DNA of 17,474 bases from an uncultured Eubacteriales bacterium (GCA_948527295.1 CAOSWK010000009.1:1-17474); one strand, 5' to 3'; shown: positions 1 to 7,531, counted from the stretch's first letter. The notes: a model not told the origin generated them from the sequence alone. Numbers and translations: made by a program.

Positions 1-532
1 CTCCGTTAAAATACTTCATGGGGCCAGCCTCTGCATCACCACCGATTTCGGTTGCACCGGCTGCAACAGAGCCGTCGCTGCTTGAAATCTTTGCGTGCTC
101 TGTGGGAGTAGCCGAACACCAGATTGCCTGGTTGATATATTCCTGCTCCTGCTCCATAAGCAGACGAATCATAGTCGCCTGAACCTTGGGATCGAGTTCG
201 CGGAACACCAGATTGCCGGTGGGCTGGAACGGTTTGTAATACTGCTCGAAGTCGCGGGGGTTGAACTCCAGATAGATCATAAAATCTTCCGGTGTCAGAT
301 AGCGCTCTGCAAATTCGTATTCGCCCACACTTGAAACAGGTGTTGCGACGTGATCCTGGATAATCTTTCCGAGGCGAACATGCGGAAGAGCATACTTTTT
401 CTTAATACCCGACTTGACATGAATAAGACCCTCCTTATAGGTCTCATTCTCCTGGGCGACAAGGGTCAGAAGATCACCAAGGACTTCACCAGTATAGTTA
501 CTCTGACCCGCGTTAAAGTTAAATGCTGCCAT
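1..532 (-). CDS. Major capsid protein (HK97-fold type), N-terminal part, cut by window edge
   Basis: The frame opens at ATG 532 and runs off the left edge, giving about 177 residues beginning MAAFNFNAGQ. I call it the major capsid protein mainly from position: it follows a ClpP-type prohead protease with a coiled-coil scaffold tail, exactly where the Mu gpT-like or lambda E-like coat protein sits. The content fits a coat protein: an N-terminal helix-rich arm, then a segment about entering positions by helices (YLTPEDFMIYLEFNPRDFEQ) and a Gly/Ala-rich loop region near the edge. The start context AACAATGG is shared with the protease gene. No terminator or Bacteroidetes promoter is visible in the 42-base gap before it, so it is probably co-transcribed with the protease. 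It could be another abundant head protein, but gene order makes capsid the best reading. Confidence 0.72.
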   Translation of the reverse strand, partial: MAAFNFNAGQSNYTGEVLGDLLTLVAQENETYKEGLIHVKSGIKKKYALPHVRLGKIIQDHVATPVSSVGEYEFAERYLTPEDFMIYLEFNPRDFEQYYKPFQPTGNLVFRELDPKVQATMIRLLMEQEQEYINQAIWCSATPTEHAKISSSDGSVAAGATEIGGDAEAGPMKYFNG

Positions 533-574
533 TGTTAATTGTGAATTAAATATTAATGATTGATTTGCTGGCGA

Positions 575-1123
575 TTAGTCGAGGGTCTTGAACTTGAAGT
601 CTTTTCCCACAACATCTTCGACCTTGGCCTGAACTTTCTGCTCTTCAGTCTGGAGGCCGTCTTTGGCGGTGTCCTGATTGGCTTGAGAGATGATCTGACC
701 GAGATTGTCACGAGCCGGAATTTTGGCGAGGATGCGTTCTGCAAGTGCAAAATCGCTCTGAGCCATCTTGACGTAATCTTCGCGGTCATCCTTGCTGATT
801 TTGCAATCCTTGATTGCCTTGTCAACGAGGGCATTGATCTTGTCCTCCTGAGCCTTAGCCTCAGCTTCCTGATAGACCTTCAGAGCGCCCTTCGCCTTTG
901 TGAGATCGGCGGTCAAATTGCTGATTGAAGTCTTGGCGCCGGTAAGCTCTGCGTTTGCAGTAGCCAACTGTGCTGTTTTCTCATCAAGAGCTTTCTGGAT
1001 AGCTTCGGCCTTTTCAGCTTTAGCTTTGAGTTCATTGATCTTCGCCGAAATACTCTCGACGGTAGCCTTCTCTCCAGTCAGTCCGAAAAGAGCGGCAAAT
1101 ACTGTGATTTCAGTTTTATCCAT
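575..1123 (-). other. Possible nested scaffold protein from an internal in-frame start
   Basis: Met234 of the protease-scaffold gene lies at the junction between the protease linker and the coiled coil. Its context, CACAATGGATAAA, closely resembles the two flanking gene starts, AACAATGGCAAAA (1822) and AACAATGGCAGCA (532). Starting here would yield a 182-residue protein made of the scaffold part only. Separate scaffold products from such in-frame starts are established in lambda (Nu3) and Mu (gpZ). That this start is used here is inference. Confidence 0.45.
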
Positions 1124-1822
1124 TGTGTTTGAATTTGATGTGATATTCTGTTCGTTAATAGTCGTGGAGGGAAGTGTAGGTGCCATCAATCCGTAAATGG
1201 CCCTGATTTGAGCCACATCTTTGGTGTCTTTCAGAGCAGCCTGAATTTTATCTTTGATGGCTTTCGGTGTTTCAATGATGTGTTCTGCATCCACAAAACC
1301 CTTTTCAAGAGCCTGGGCTGCGGTCAAAAATGTTCCATCTTCGCCTTCTTTGCCGTTCATGATGTTTTCGACCTCATCTTCTGAGAGGCCAAAACGCTTG
1401 ACATAGATAGTTTTAAGTTGCTGAGTGAAGGCTTCAGTTGCCTGATTGTATTGCTTATCTCCATTGCAATCACAGAAAGGATTGTGTATCATCAGGAGAG
1501 CGTAATCTTTCATAAAAAGCTCATCGCCGGCAGCCCAAATGATTGAACCCATAGAAGCTGCCAAAGCATCGTTGATACACTCAGTGGGGATTTTGCAATC
1601 CATAATTTTGGCGAATACACTCATCCCCTCGATGACGCTGCCCCCGACTGAATTAATATGGATGCGGATTTTGCTGGGATTGATATAATTGACGAGGTAA
1701 TCAAATTCCCAGATAAAGTCTTGTACATTCCAGTAATCAACATCGGTGTAGTAGCAAATATCGGCAGGAGAACCGGTGCAATAAGCACCTTTGATAAACT
1801 TAAATTCTTTACTTTTTGCCAT
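575..1822 (-). CDS. ClpP-like prohead protease fused to scaffold domain
   Basis: A 415-residue protein. Residues about 1-200 form an S14 (ClpP-like) phage prohead protease: the IHINSVGGSV strand and oxyanion region (55-64), the catalytic serine in LAASMGS (Ser90), and the catalytic histidine in LMIHNPF (His113). The segment TAAQALEKGFVDA (168-180) is the usual end of the family fold. Residues about 200-233 are a linker. From 234 on comes a long, highly charged Ala/Lys/Glu-rich coiled coil (about 250-345) and a lysine/glutamate tail, typical of a scaffold that is cleaved and expelled during head maturation. Fused protease-scaffold genes with a nested scaffold start are known from lambda C/Nu3 and Mu I/Z. 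It lies after a transcription terminator and just before the capsid gene. Confidence 0.85.
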   Translation of the reverse strand: MAKSKEFKFIKGAYCTGSPADICYYTDVDYWNVQDFIWEFDYLVNYINPSKIRIHINSVGGSVIEGMSVFAKIMDCKIPTECINDALAASMGSIIWAAGDELFMKDYALLMIHNPFCDCNGDKQYNQATEAFTQQLKTIYVKRFGLSEDEVENIMNGKEGEDGTFLTAAQALEKGFVDAEHIIETPKAIKDKIQAALKDTKDVAQIRAIYGLMAPTLPSTTINEQNITSNSNTMDKTEITVFAALFGLTGEKATVESISAKINELKAKAEKAEAIQKALDEKTAQLATANAELTGAKTSISNLTADLTKAKGALKVYQEAEAKAQEDKINALVDKAIKDCKISKDDREDYVKMAQSDFALAERILAKIPARDNLGQIISQANQDTAKDGLQTEEQKVQAKVEDVVGKDFKFKTLD

Positions 1823-1854
1823 TGTTGCTTAATTTTCTTAGTAATAGTGAGCAA

Positions 1855-1883
1855 CAAAAAAGCCCCTGCGACAAACAGGGGCT
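1855..1883 (-). terminator. Rho-independent terminator inside the head gene module
   Basis: On the minus strand an 8-bp perfect stem AGCCCCTG/CAGGGGCT with a 7-base loop is followed directly by a run of T (plus strand As at 1856-1861). It separates the 246-residue gene (ending at 1920) from the protease gene (starting at 1822). Both genes read through the same late module, so this is either an attenuator, a partial terminator or a point needing antitermination. Confidence 0.82.
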
Positions 1884-1919
1884 AAATATTAGAAATACAC
1901 TACGTTACGTTCAAAATGG

Positions 1920-2660
1920 CTAAGGGATATATTTTGTAGCTTCATTGTAAGTCTTAGGGTGTTCCAAATTAGTATGATCATCTGGATTAACACCTTCGAC
2001 TGAGGGGTCTTGGTCGGCATGATTTGTAAAAGGAGGACACACAAATTTCTTATAGATTTTATTGCGTGTGGCCCAAATATTCCTTTGCCTGAACCATACT
2101 TCATAAGTCATCCAGCAAGGTTGGAGTCCGTGATCAAAACTTTCCATTGGGTCGATATATTCCAGCTGACAGCGTTCTTGCAGACATTCATATTTGTTGA
2201 TGCTTTCTTGAATTGTCTGATGAATACGCTCTGCAACATAACATACCCCCATATCGTGTCCGTCCTCATGTATGTTAAGACTATTGAGGATAAATCTTAT
2301 TCTCAGTTCTGCTCGACCCTCATTAATCCTGGATTGCTGCACCAAATACCTCCAGTTTATAAAGTGAACAAAAGCTGCTGGAAACCCCAGAGTTTCTTCC
2401 TTATTACCACTGGGAGAGATAATACGTTCATATTGACCATCATCAATTTGAACAGTTTTGAATATCTTAGGGCTGTTTTCAACCCCATATTCCCAAGTGA
2501 CTGAGCGAAGAATCTCCTTCATCGCTTTCAGCACATCCATAGGGCCATTAGACTCCACCTGAAGAGGTTTGGTTGGCTTCTCCTTAGGTGGGTCTTTTGG
2601 TGCTATGGCACTGGTTTTATTGCCACTTATGACTTTATTGTTTTTCTTATCTACAAGCAT
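1920..2660 (-). CDS. Phage morphogenesis protein, unrecognised; tail-terminator-like position
   Basis: A 246-residue protein I do not recognise with certainty. The first 35 residues are Lys/Pro-rich and probably disordered. The core (about 90-200) includes AELRIRFILNSLNIHEDGHD, then VCYVAERIHQTIQESINKYE, then EYIDPMESFDHGLQPCWMTYEVWFR. A strand, a helix with RIHQ, then a GL-x-x-TYEV-type strand resembles small phage tail-terminator or neck proteins (Mu gp37-like), but this is inference from shape and location. It starts 24 bases after the stop of the gpG-like gene, and the start context GAACAATG matches the others. The gene is followed by a strong terminator. Real coding is well supported by the uninterrupted frame in an ordered head operon. 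Confidence 0.72.
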   Translation of the reverse strand: MLVDKKNNKVISGNKTSAIAPKDPPKEKPTKPLQVESNGPMDVLKAMKEILRSVTWEYGVENSPKIFKTVQIDDGQYERIISPSGNKEETLGFPAAFVHFINWRYLVQQSRINEGRAELRIRFILNSLNIHEDGHDMGVCYVAERIHQTIQESINKYECLQERCQLEYIDPMESFDHGLQPCWMTYEVWFRQRNIWATRNKIYKKFVCPPFTNHADQDPSVEGVNPDDHTNLEHPKTYNEATKYIP

Positions 2661-2684
2661 TGTTCAATCTTTATTGATAATAGC

Positions 2685-3608
2685 TTATGTTTTCTTCATA
2701 AGGAACACACTGTCAAAGAGGTATAACTTCATCATTTTACGCATAAAGCTATCGGTAAATGGGTTTAAGTAACTGGAGTGGCCCATAAACTGTCGTTTGA
2801 CGTATGGTTTGGGCTTGTGCCCATTCCACGCGCTACCATAGGTTCCTTTGCCCTCATTGTGATAACCAGCGTAACAGATGCTATGCTTTTTATGATGACC
2901 GGCATTGGCCGGCACAATATCAGTGTAAACCCTGGTACGACCAACTCCAGCACTTTCATCCAGTTTGATTGAGTTATACAAATCCCCATATTCTTTGAGG
3001 ATGCGACTGCCAGTGCCTCTTCTCGCACGTTTCTTTAGAGTATAGGAGGAAAGCGGAGTCCATCTTCGAGAGCGATTACTGTAGAATTGCTGATACTTGA
3101 AAGAATTTTGAAACACTTTCATTGCTCTCCGACCGACTACAACTCTAAAGTTTTCTGCCTGCACACGAAGGGCATACTGGCTGATTTGAATTTGTCTTAT
3201 CCATTGCTTTGTTCCGTTAAGAATTGTAGCTGAACTACCGGCCCCTCTTTTCCCTTGATTAGTATCAGCACCCCAACGACCACTGGATGAGGACTTACTG
3301 ACCGAACCTTTAGAATTGATATAGCTTACTCTTCCCCAGTTATAATTGGGATTGGAGCCTCCTTTCAAAGTCATAGGTTTGGCCCAAGGAGCAATATGGC
3401 CTTGTCGAGTGGTGAATCTTGTACCAGAGCTGAAGTATTTGCTATATTGCTTCGGGAAGGTGGCACGTCCTTTAACGCTACCACCACCTTGGTTACGAAG
3501 CCATTGCTGATACAATCTCTCCCGATGAGAACCTAATCGTTGCCCCTCGTAGAAATGCTTGCCAAATTGGGTTTTGACTTTACTGGGATCAAATTTCTGC
3601 CGAGACAT
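2685..3608 (-). CDS. Mu gpG-like virion morphogenesis protein with long N-terminal extension
   Basis: A 307-residue protein. The C-terminal half (about 150-300) carries the pattern of the phage virion morphogenesis (Mu gpG) family: FQNSFKYQQFYSNRSRRWTPL (169-186), then LKKRARRGTGSRILKEYGDLYNSI (191-214), then AGYHNEGKG (247-255) and KPKPYVKRQFMG (265-276). This matches the order W-x-P-L, IL-x-x-x-G-x-L and HN-x-G seen in the family, whose members act in tail completion or head-tail joining. The first ~135 residues are an unusual Gly/Ser/Lys/Arg-rich, low-complexity extension; the family is usually about 150 residues. The start ATG at 3608 overlaps the end of the MuF-like gene by 20 bases, indicating translational coupling. 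Confidence 0.72.
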   Translation of the reverse strand: MSRQKFDPSKVKTQFGKHFYEGQRLGSHRERLYQQWLRNQGGGSVKGRATFPKQYSKYFSSGTRFTTRQGHIAPWAKPMTLKGGSNPNYNWGRVSYINSKGSVSKSSSSGRWGADTNQGKRGAGSSATILNGTKQWIRQIQISQYALRVQAENFRVVVGRRAMKVFQNSFKYQQFYSNRSRRWTPLSSYTLKKRARRGTGSRILKEYGDLYNSIKLDESAGVGRTRVYTDIVPANAGHHKKHSICYAGYHNEGKGTYGSAWNGHKPKPYVKRQFMGHSSYLNPFTDSFMRKMMKLYLFDSVFLMKKT

Positions 3609-4443
3609 AATACTTTTCTCTTAATCTGGAAACAAAGCCCATAAGCATCGAAGAATCAGCTTCTTTAATGGAAAAATAACTATGGGATGGTCCAAAAATT
3701 CTACCACATTTTGCCAAAGACTCACTGTAAACAGTATTCAGCTGCTGAGGTTTGATAAGGTCTTTGGCAGACCCCTTGATTTGGCTCAACTTTGCATTAG
3801 CGTGTGGAACCTCCAAAATCTCCAAGAAACAACGACAGTTGTATTCAATAGGTGGAATCATCCACGATGGAAATTCATCTCTGGGTGCAGCATATCCTTG
3901 TAACGCCATGTGCCAGGGCCTAACCTTTGCATCATTCTGAGTCCAATAGACAGCATAATCAGTAGCTGACATCTTTAGCCACAAGGCAGCCATCACACCA
4001 GCATATTCAATGTCGGAGTTTTCTATTGCAGAATATTGGTCATTGTATTTTTTGCACAATGCTACCAGGTCATCATAATCATCAGAGTTGAAGTCAATCT
4101 CAGTATCTCCCACAACCTCCAGCACCTCATCATACAACTGATACTCTTCACATACTGAAAAGTCAATTAGATTTAAGATGCCGGCTGTAAGACGGGCTAT
4201 AAGGTCTTTATCGTACTGGGTGAGGTTTTCATCATTTGAGTTCTTCAATAACTGAAGGGCCTCATCAATATCAATCCCTAATCCTTTGACAACGTGCTTA
4301 AAAGCAATCTCTGTTCTCAGTTCTGCAAGGGCATATAGAGCCTCTTCCTTATCATCGTTATGTAAGGATTTAAGTAGTTGAGTATATAAGGCTAACAAAG
4401 ACTGATAATCGCTGTCATGCTCTGTTTGTTGCTCTTCGGTCAT
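3589..4443 (-). CDS. MuF-like (Mu gp30/gpF) minor head protein
   Basis: 284 residues from ATG 4443; the frame stays open upstream through a TTG at 4467 to about 4506. The family signature is clear near the C-terminal third: YWTQNDAKVRPWHMALQGY (about 166-184), then PSWMIPPIEYNCRCFLEILE (about 192-211), i.e. D-x-x-VR-x-x-H, the PP-x-x-x-NCRC motif. MuF proteins are minor capsid components that sit near the portal and are often encoded next to, or fused with, the portal. The N-terminal 100 residues are acidic and helical. The Met start lacks any Shine-Dalgarno and lies 44 bases after the portal stop, while a -1 frameshift signal at the end of the portal gene leads straight into this frame. So the protein may be made on its own, as a portal fusion, or both. 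Confidence 0.83.
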   Translation of the reverse strand: MTEEQQTEHDSDYQSLLALYTQLLKSLHNDDKEEALYALAELRTEIAFKHVVKGLGIDIDEALQLLKNSNDENLTQYDKDLIARLTAGILNLIDFSVCEEYQLYDEVLEVVGDTEIDFNSDDYDDLVALCKKYNDQYSAIENSDIEYAGVMAALWLKMSATDYAVYWTQNDAKVRPWHMALQGYAAPRDEFPSWMIPPIEYNCRCFLEILEVPHANAKLSQIKGSAKDLIKPQQLNTVYSESLAKCGRIFGPSHSYFSIKEADSSMLMGFVSRLREKYYVSAEI

Positions 4444-4470
4444 GGCAGCTTTAGTCTGTTTGACCAATTC

Positions 4471-4512
4471 AGAGGTGCGTCCGCCTTTTAACGCACCCCT
4501 GACAGAAAATTT
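4471..4512 (-). promoter_or_regulatory. Candidate -1 programmed frameshift signal, portal to MuF
   Basis: Reading the minus strand in the portal frame, GTA AAT TTT contains the heptamer A-AAT-TTT (4512-4506), which fits X-XXY-YYZ. A 5-base spacer (4505-4501) follows, then a stem AGGGGTGCGT (4500-4491) pairing with ACGCACCTCT (4480-4471): 10 base pairs with one G-U, around a 10-base loop that contains the portal stop codon. A slip of -1 on TTT continues into TCT GTC AGG, the frame of the MuF-like gene, with no stop in between. The predicted fusion is 744 residues (439 from the portal, 305 from the second frame). Confidence 0.6.
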
Positions 4513-5822
4513 ACCTTATTTCTGTGATGACCATAGCGTTTGTAATACTCTTCATCACTCATTCGATGACCATCGCCATCTTCATCACCTTCCCAGTCAC
4601 CAAGGCCACCGCCTCCGTTACCAGCTTCAAAGTTACGTTGCTTGCCAACTTCAACACCCCATTCTTTGTTGATTTCCTCCGGCTCAATCTCATACTTGTC
4701 AGTGAGCATATCATAGAGTTTAATCTTATTCTCATCTGACATCTCCACTTTATTCATATACTTGAAGTACACATCTGCTTCGATGATACCCCAATATCTG
4801 AGGACAGGTACAACCTGCTCGTTCATCACATTTTCAATGCGTGTACGATATGAGTTGATACGGGCACGATAAATATTTTCGTGAGCTTTGGTTGAACCGA
4901 CATAAGCCTGAGTTGCACCGGCCATTGATTCAGAACCAAGAATAAGACTGTCATTTTCCTTGTTGACAAAGTTTGCCAAAGACTCATATATCTTTTCAGA
5001 GTTAGAGGCGGCAAATGCTTTAATGTCAATCTCATCTCCCTTCCCGGTCACTAAGACTTTGTTTTGAGCAGCAGAACCAATTTTTCTTGCTAACCTTTGC
5101 CTTGAATCATTATCTTCAGCTTCGGTTTTTCCGTGAATAATCGGTTGCCCATAGGTGTGACTGAAGTTTACCCAGTTACTCACTGTGTACTTCTGAGCAA
5201 GGATATTGGGAGTGGTTGCAGCAAAGATGCCAAAACCACCAGTGTTGACCAGAATGTAGTTGTGGCGATACTGTTCTGAATCTAAATCCCATCCCGGACT
5301 CCATTGACACCAACGCTGAACAACACGACGTTGATCAGGAAGGACACATCGACGTTCAATGCTGTTGACCTCTTTCAGCAATCCAGTTTCAGGGTCTATT
5401 TCAGGCATTATCTCCAGCAAAGTATAGCCATATAATTCGGCTTCAATGATGCCTTTGATAATCTTTTCAAACTGAGATCCTTGGCATATTTTTGACTGTT
5501 TGGGATCTCTTATCCATTTCCCGTCCTTATCTTCACGAGCAAACATATATCGCTTGCCTACGAGCTGGGAAAACAAAGTTGCAATGGTACCCTGAAGATG
5601 CGCATTTTGGATATAGCAGGCTTCATATAGGTCTATGAGTCTGGAACGGTCATCCATAATGGTGCCGTTCTCAACTTGACTGACAACACTTTTGTAACGA
5701 CACCGACGTGTCAGTTCATCGGTATAATCGGTAATGGTCTTTTTGACAAGGTTATAACTGGCAATCAGGGCCTCATCAGTAAAGAAATTACCATTTGAAT
5801 TATGTTCTGTGCGTTTACGCAT
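4488..5822 (-). CDS. Portal protein, DUF935 / Mu gp29-like
   Basis: 444 residues from ATG 5822 (MRKRTEHNSN). The frame can be extended to an ATG at 5948, but that stretch (FLFHLCTYRICGVQGFPN) does not look like phage protein and overlaps an AT-rich inverted repeat, so I prefer the later start. Family features in order: a helical N-terminus, EKIIKGIIEAELYGYTLLEI, the WVNFSHTYGQPIIHG segment typical of DUF935 portals, ILGSESMAGATQAYVGSTKAHE, and RIENVMNEQVVPVLRYWG. The protein would form the dodecameric DNA channel at one head vertex. The tail is Gly/Asp-rich (GNGGGGLGDWEGDEDGDG) and may be flexible. It heads the late operon, yet the terminase that normally precedes a Mu-type portal is not upstream; the next gene is on the other strand. 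The last codons carry the frameshift signal described separately. Confidence 0.85.
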   Translation of the reverse strand: MRKRTEHNSNGNFFTDEALIASYNLVKKTITDYTDELTRRCRYKSVVSQVENGTIMDDRSRLIDLYEACYIQNAHLQGTIATLFSQLVGKRYMFAREDKDGKWIRDPKQSKICQGSQFEKIIKGIIEAELYGYTLLEIMPEIDPETGLLKEVNSIERRCVLPDQRRVVQRWCQWSPGWDLDSEQYRHNYILVNTGGFGIFAATTPNILAQKYTVSNWVNFSHTYGQPIIHGKTEAEDNDSRQRLARKIGSAAQNKVLVTGKGDEIDIKAFAASNSEKIYESLANFVNKENDSLILGSESMAGATQAYVGSTKAHENIYRARINSYRTRIENVMNEQVVPVLRYWGIIEADVYFKYMNKVEMSDENKIKLYDMLTDKYEIEPEEINKEWGVEVGKQRNFEAGNGGGGLGDWEGDEDGDGHRMSDEEYYKRYGHHRNKVNFLSGVR

Positions 5823-5902
5823 AATCTTGATTTTATTGGTAATAGTCTTACTGTACAGTGGGTTGGGGAAACCCTGAACACCACAAATTCGGTAAGTACA
5901 CA

Positions 5903-5975
5903 GGTGAAATAAAAAAATTTCAACTTTTTTATTGTTGATATTCAGCACAATATAGGTAGCGATGTTTCACTTTGC
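5903..5975. promoter_or_regulatory. Divergent control region between portal and plus-strand genes
   Basis: This stretch separates the leftward late module from the rightward genes. It contains GTTTCACTTT (5964-5973), one copy of the motif family found also near 8.1 and 14.1-14.3 kb, and an AT-rich inverted repeat TGAAAT/ATTTCA (about 5904-5922). I could not find a good TTTG/TAnnTTTG promoter for either direction; TATATTGTG on the minus strand (about 5954-5946) is a weak -7-like match. A late promoter with its own activator is possible. Confidence 0.4.
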
Positions 5976-6047
5976 TTAATCTTGCTATACACCCAATACT
6001 ATTATAAAAAGGAGTACATCGAAACAACTCACAAATACTACAGTCAA

Positions 6048-6248
6048 ATGACAAATTGGAAAAACCTGAAGAATAACCCACCGACTGAAAGCTGTAATAT
6101 CTGCCTGAAGATTGGTGTCAGTTATGATACTTATTATTTCAAGCGATATACCAGTTATAGTTGGGAACTATACAAATTCCCCAGGGCCATTGGTCCGGAG
6201 AAAGTTCCTGACAATGCTTTCTACATAAATCTCGATGAGATCAAATGA
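6048..6248 (+). CDS. Small hypothetical protein ending in YINLDEIK
   Basis: 66 residues from ATG 6048 (MTNWKNLKNN); a longer reading from TTG 5982 adds a Tyr/Lys-rich stretch that is less likely coding. The W-x-x-L-x-x-x-PP opening resembles short phage proteins of the DUF551 kind, but I cannot assign it. The C-terminus, GPEKVPDNAFYINLDEIK, resembles the end of the Cys-rich protein encoded at 8831-9454 (FFINLQDIK after a GP...VP segment), suggesting a shared terminal domain. It is followed 33 bases later by the DUF4494 gene. No function can be given. Confidence 0.55.
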   Translation: MTNWKNLKNNPPTESCNICLKIGVSYDTYYFKRYTSYSWELYKFPRAIGPEKVPDNAFYINLDEIK

Positions 6249-6281
6249 TTATCCGCAGTTCATTATTCAAATCCCATTTAT

Positions 6282-6701
6282 ATGTTAGCTTACATTGAAG
6301 CGAAAGTTCGATTCAAGAAACAATTAGAGAATGGCAAAATCAAAGACGTTGTTGAGCCATATCTCGTGAAGGCCGATTCTTTTACAGAAGCTGAAGCTCG
6401 TGTCACTAAGGAAGTGACACCTTACATTTCAGGAGAGTTCTCAGTGGCTGCCGTTACTAAGTCCAATGTGTCTGAAATCTTCTATGATCCCAATGGCGAT
6501 CGCTGGTATAAGGTTAAAGCCAATTTCATTCACATTGATGAAAAGACCAACACTGAGAAGTTGGCCCCGACCTACTATATGGTTCAGGCATACGATTTCC
6601 GTAGTGCTCTCGACAACTTTATGAAAGGCATGAAGGGCACGGTCGCAGACTTTGAAGTTGCCAGCATCACAGAAACCAAAGTTATGGATGTGTTTGAGTA
6701 A
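6282..6701 (+). CDS. DUF4494 family protein
   Basis: 139 residues. The sequence follows the DUF4494 pattern closely: EAKVRFKKQLENGKIKDVVE at the start, YLVKADSFTEAEARV, TPYISGEFSVAAVTKSNVSE, then a GDRWYKVKANFIHIDEKTN strand pair, and at the end GMKGTVADFEVASITETKV with MDVFE. Members are typically 130-150 residues and are found in Bacteroidetes genomes and their phages. Their biochemical role is unknown to me; they look like small compact cytoplasmic proteins. The gene is close to neighbours on both sides (next start 5 bases after its stop), so it is part of a plus-strand operon. A weak relative of the leader element (GCAGT, 27 bases before the ATG) lies at 6255-6259. Family assignment comes from memory of the consensus, not a search. 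Confidence 0.82.
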   Translation: MLAYIEAKVRFKKQLENGKIKDVVEPYLVKADSFTEAEARVTKEVTPYISGEFSVAAVTKSNVSEIFYDPNGDRWYKVKANFIHIDEKTNTEKLAPTYYMVQAYDFRSALDNFMKGMKGTVADFEVASITETKVMDVFE

Positions 6702-6706
6702 ACGCT

Positions 6707-7180
6707 ATGGATTACAAGACAACTATCCTCAAAGAGAAAGTAACAACTGACGAGACACTGCTTCCAGAGATAGCTGATCTGCATTTTGGATTCTTAGGTG
6801 AAAAGAAAGCTGTATTTGATTATACAGCATATCTTGAAGCCAGTAAACTTCCAGCGATTGATCATCGGGTGTTTATGAGGGCCAATAAGCATTTTATCGA
6901 GACCCTTACTAAAAATGCTAACAAGAAAACCTCAGAACTTTTCTATCAAAACACCGATGGTCATATCCTGGTAGATGCGGAATTAGCTTTTATCTTCATA
7001 GCTTATGTGAACCCTGAAATGTTTTTGTACTTCAACAGCATATTGGTGGATGCCATAACTGATGGAGTTGCTTACAGTCACGGTTTCATATTTAGTATGG
7101 CAGCTGAGAGATTGCCGTCAGACGTTCTAAGCGATATAATCAAAGATAGAGAGAATGACGCAGCAAGAAGTGAACAATAA
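6707..7180 (+). CDS. Hypothetical phage protein, 157 aa
   Basis: I do not recognise this protein. It starts five bases after the DUF4494 stop and its last 26 bases overlap the next gene, so it is firmly inside an operon. The composition is that of a folded cytoplasmic protein: a charged N-terminal third (MDYKTTILKEKVTTDETLLP), a central TELFY-like amphipathic part, and two hydrophobic stretches, AELAFIFIAYVNPEMFLYF (about 99-117) and VAYSHGFIFSMAAERL (about 126-141). These are too short and broken by charges to be confident membrane helices. A charged C-terminus (IIKDRENDAARSEQ) ends it. No catalytic motif is visible. Confidence 0.62.
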   Translation: MDYKTTILKEKVTTDETLLPEIADLHFGFLGEKKAVFDYTAYLEASKLPAIDHRVFMRANKHFIETLTKNANKKTSELFYQNTDGHILVDAELAFIFIAYVNPEMFLYFNSILVDAITDGVAYSHGFIFSMAAERLPSDVLSDIIKDRENDAARSEQ

Positions 7181-7508
7181 GCCGACCACAATCGTGGCAT
7201 TTGATTCGTCATACATTCTGGTGGCGATATTCAAATCCATAAGCGAGGCCGCCACTTTGACTAACACAATCCGTCAGTCCTTAATCAAAGCAGCTTATGG
7301 GAGCATTATCTCAGTCAATAAAAGATACTGGAGAGTGGTTCCCCCGGATTTTCAGATTGAGCCTGATGATGTGGGTAAACTGACTTTATTTGAGTTTGAT
7401 GAAGCTGTAGGAGACGATCGAAAGATTTACACTACGCGGAAGATGCTCAAAAATTCTGTAATGTTGGAGAGTGAATATCTTGTTCTCCAGAAATCCCAAG
7501 GAAAATAA
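7155..7508 (+). CDS. Small protein with NUMOD1-like DNA-binding pattern
   Basis: 117 residues, start ATG 7155 inside the end of the preceding gene (26-base overlap, different frame). Residues about 13-62 read V-AFD-SS...FKSISEAATLTNTIRQSLIKAAYG, then a short insert and RYWRVVPPDF. That is the arrangement of NUMOD1-type helix-turn-helix repeats (hydrophobic strand, S-x-x-EAA helix, recognition helix, then a strand ending in Y/W-x-W), which attach to homing endonucleases or stand alone in phages. No nuclease domain follows; the rest (FEFDEAVGDDRKIYTTRKML) is acidic and unassigned. A sequence-specific DNA-binding role is therefore an inference only. Confidence 0.6.
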   Translation: MTQQEVNNKPTTIVAFDSSYILVAIFKSISEAATLTNTIRQSLIKAAYGSIISVNKRYWRVVPPDFQIEPDDVGKLTLFEFDEAVGDDRKIYTTRKMLKNSVMLESEYLVLQKSQGK

Positions 7509-7531
7509 TCTTATAACATTAAATATAGAAA

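Noticed and set aside
5823..5948. N-terminal extension of the portal to ATG 5948
   Set aside because: The added residues are unlike portal N-termini and cover AT-rich control DNA.
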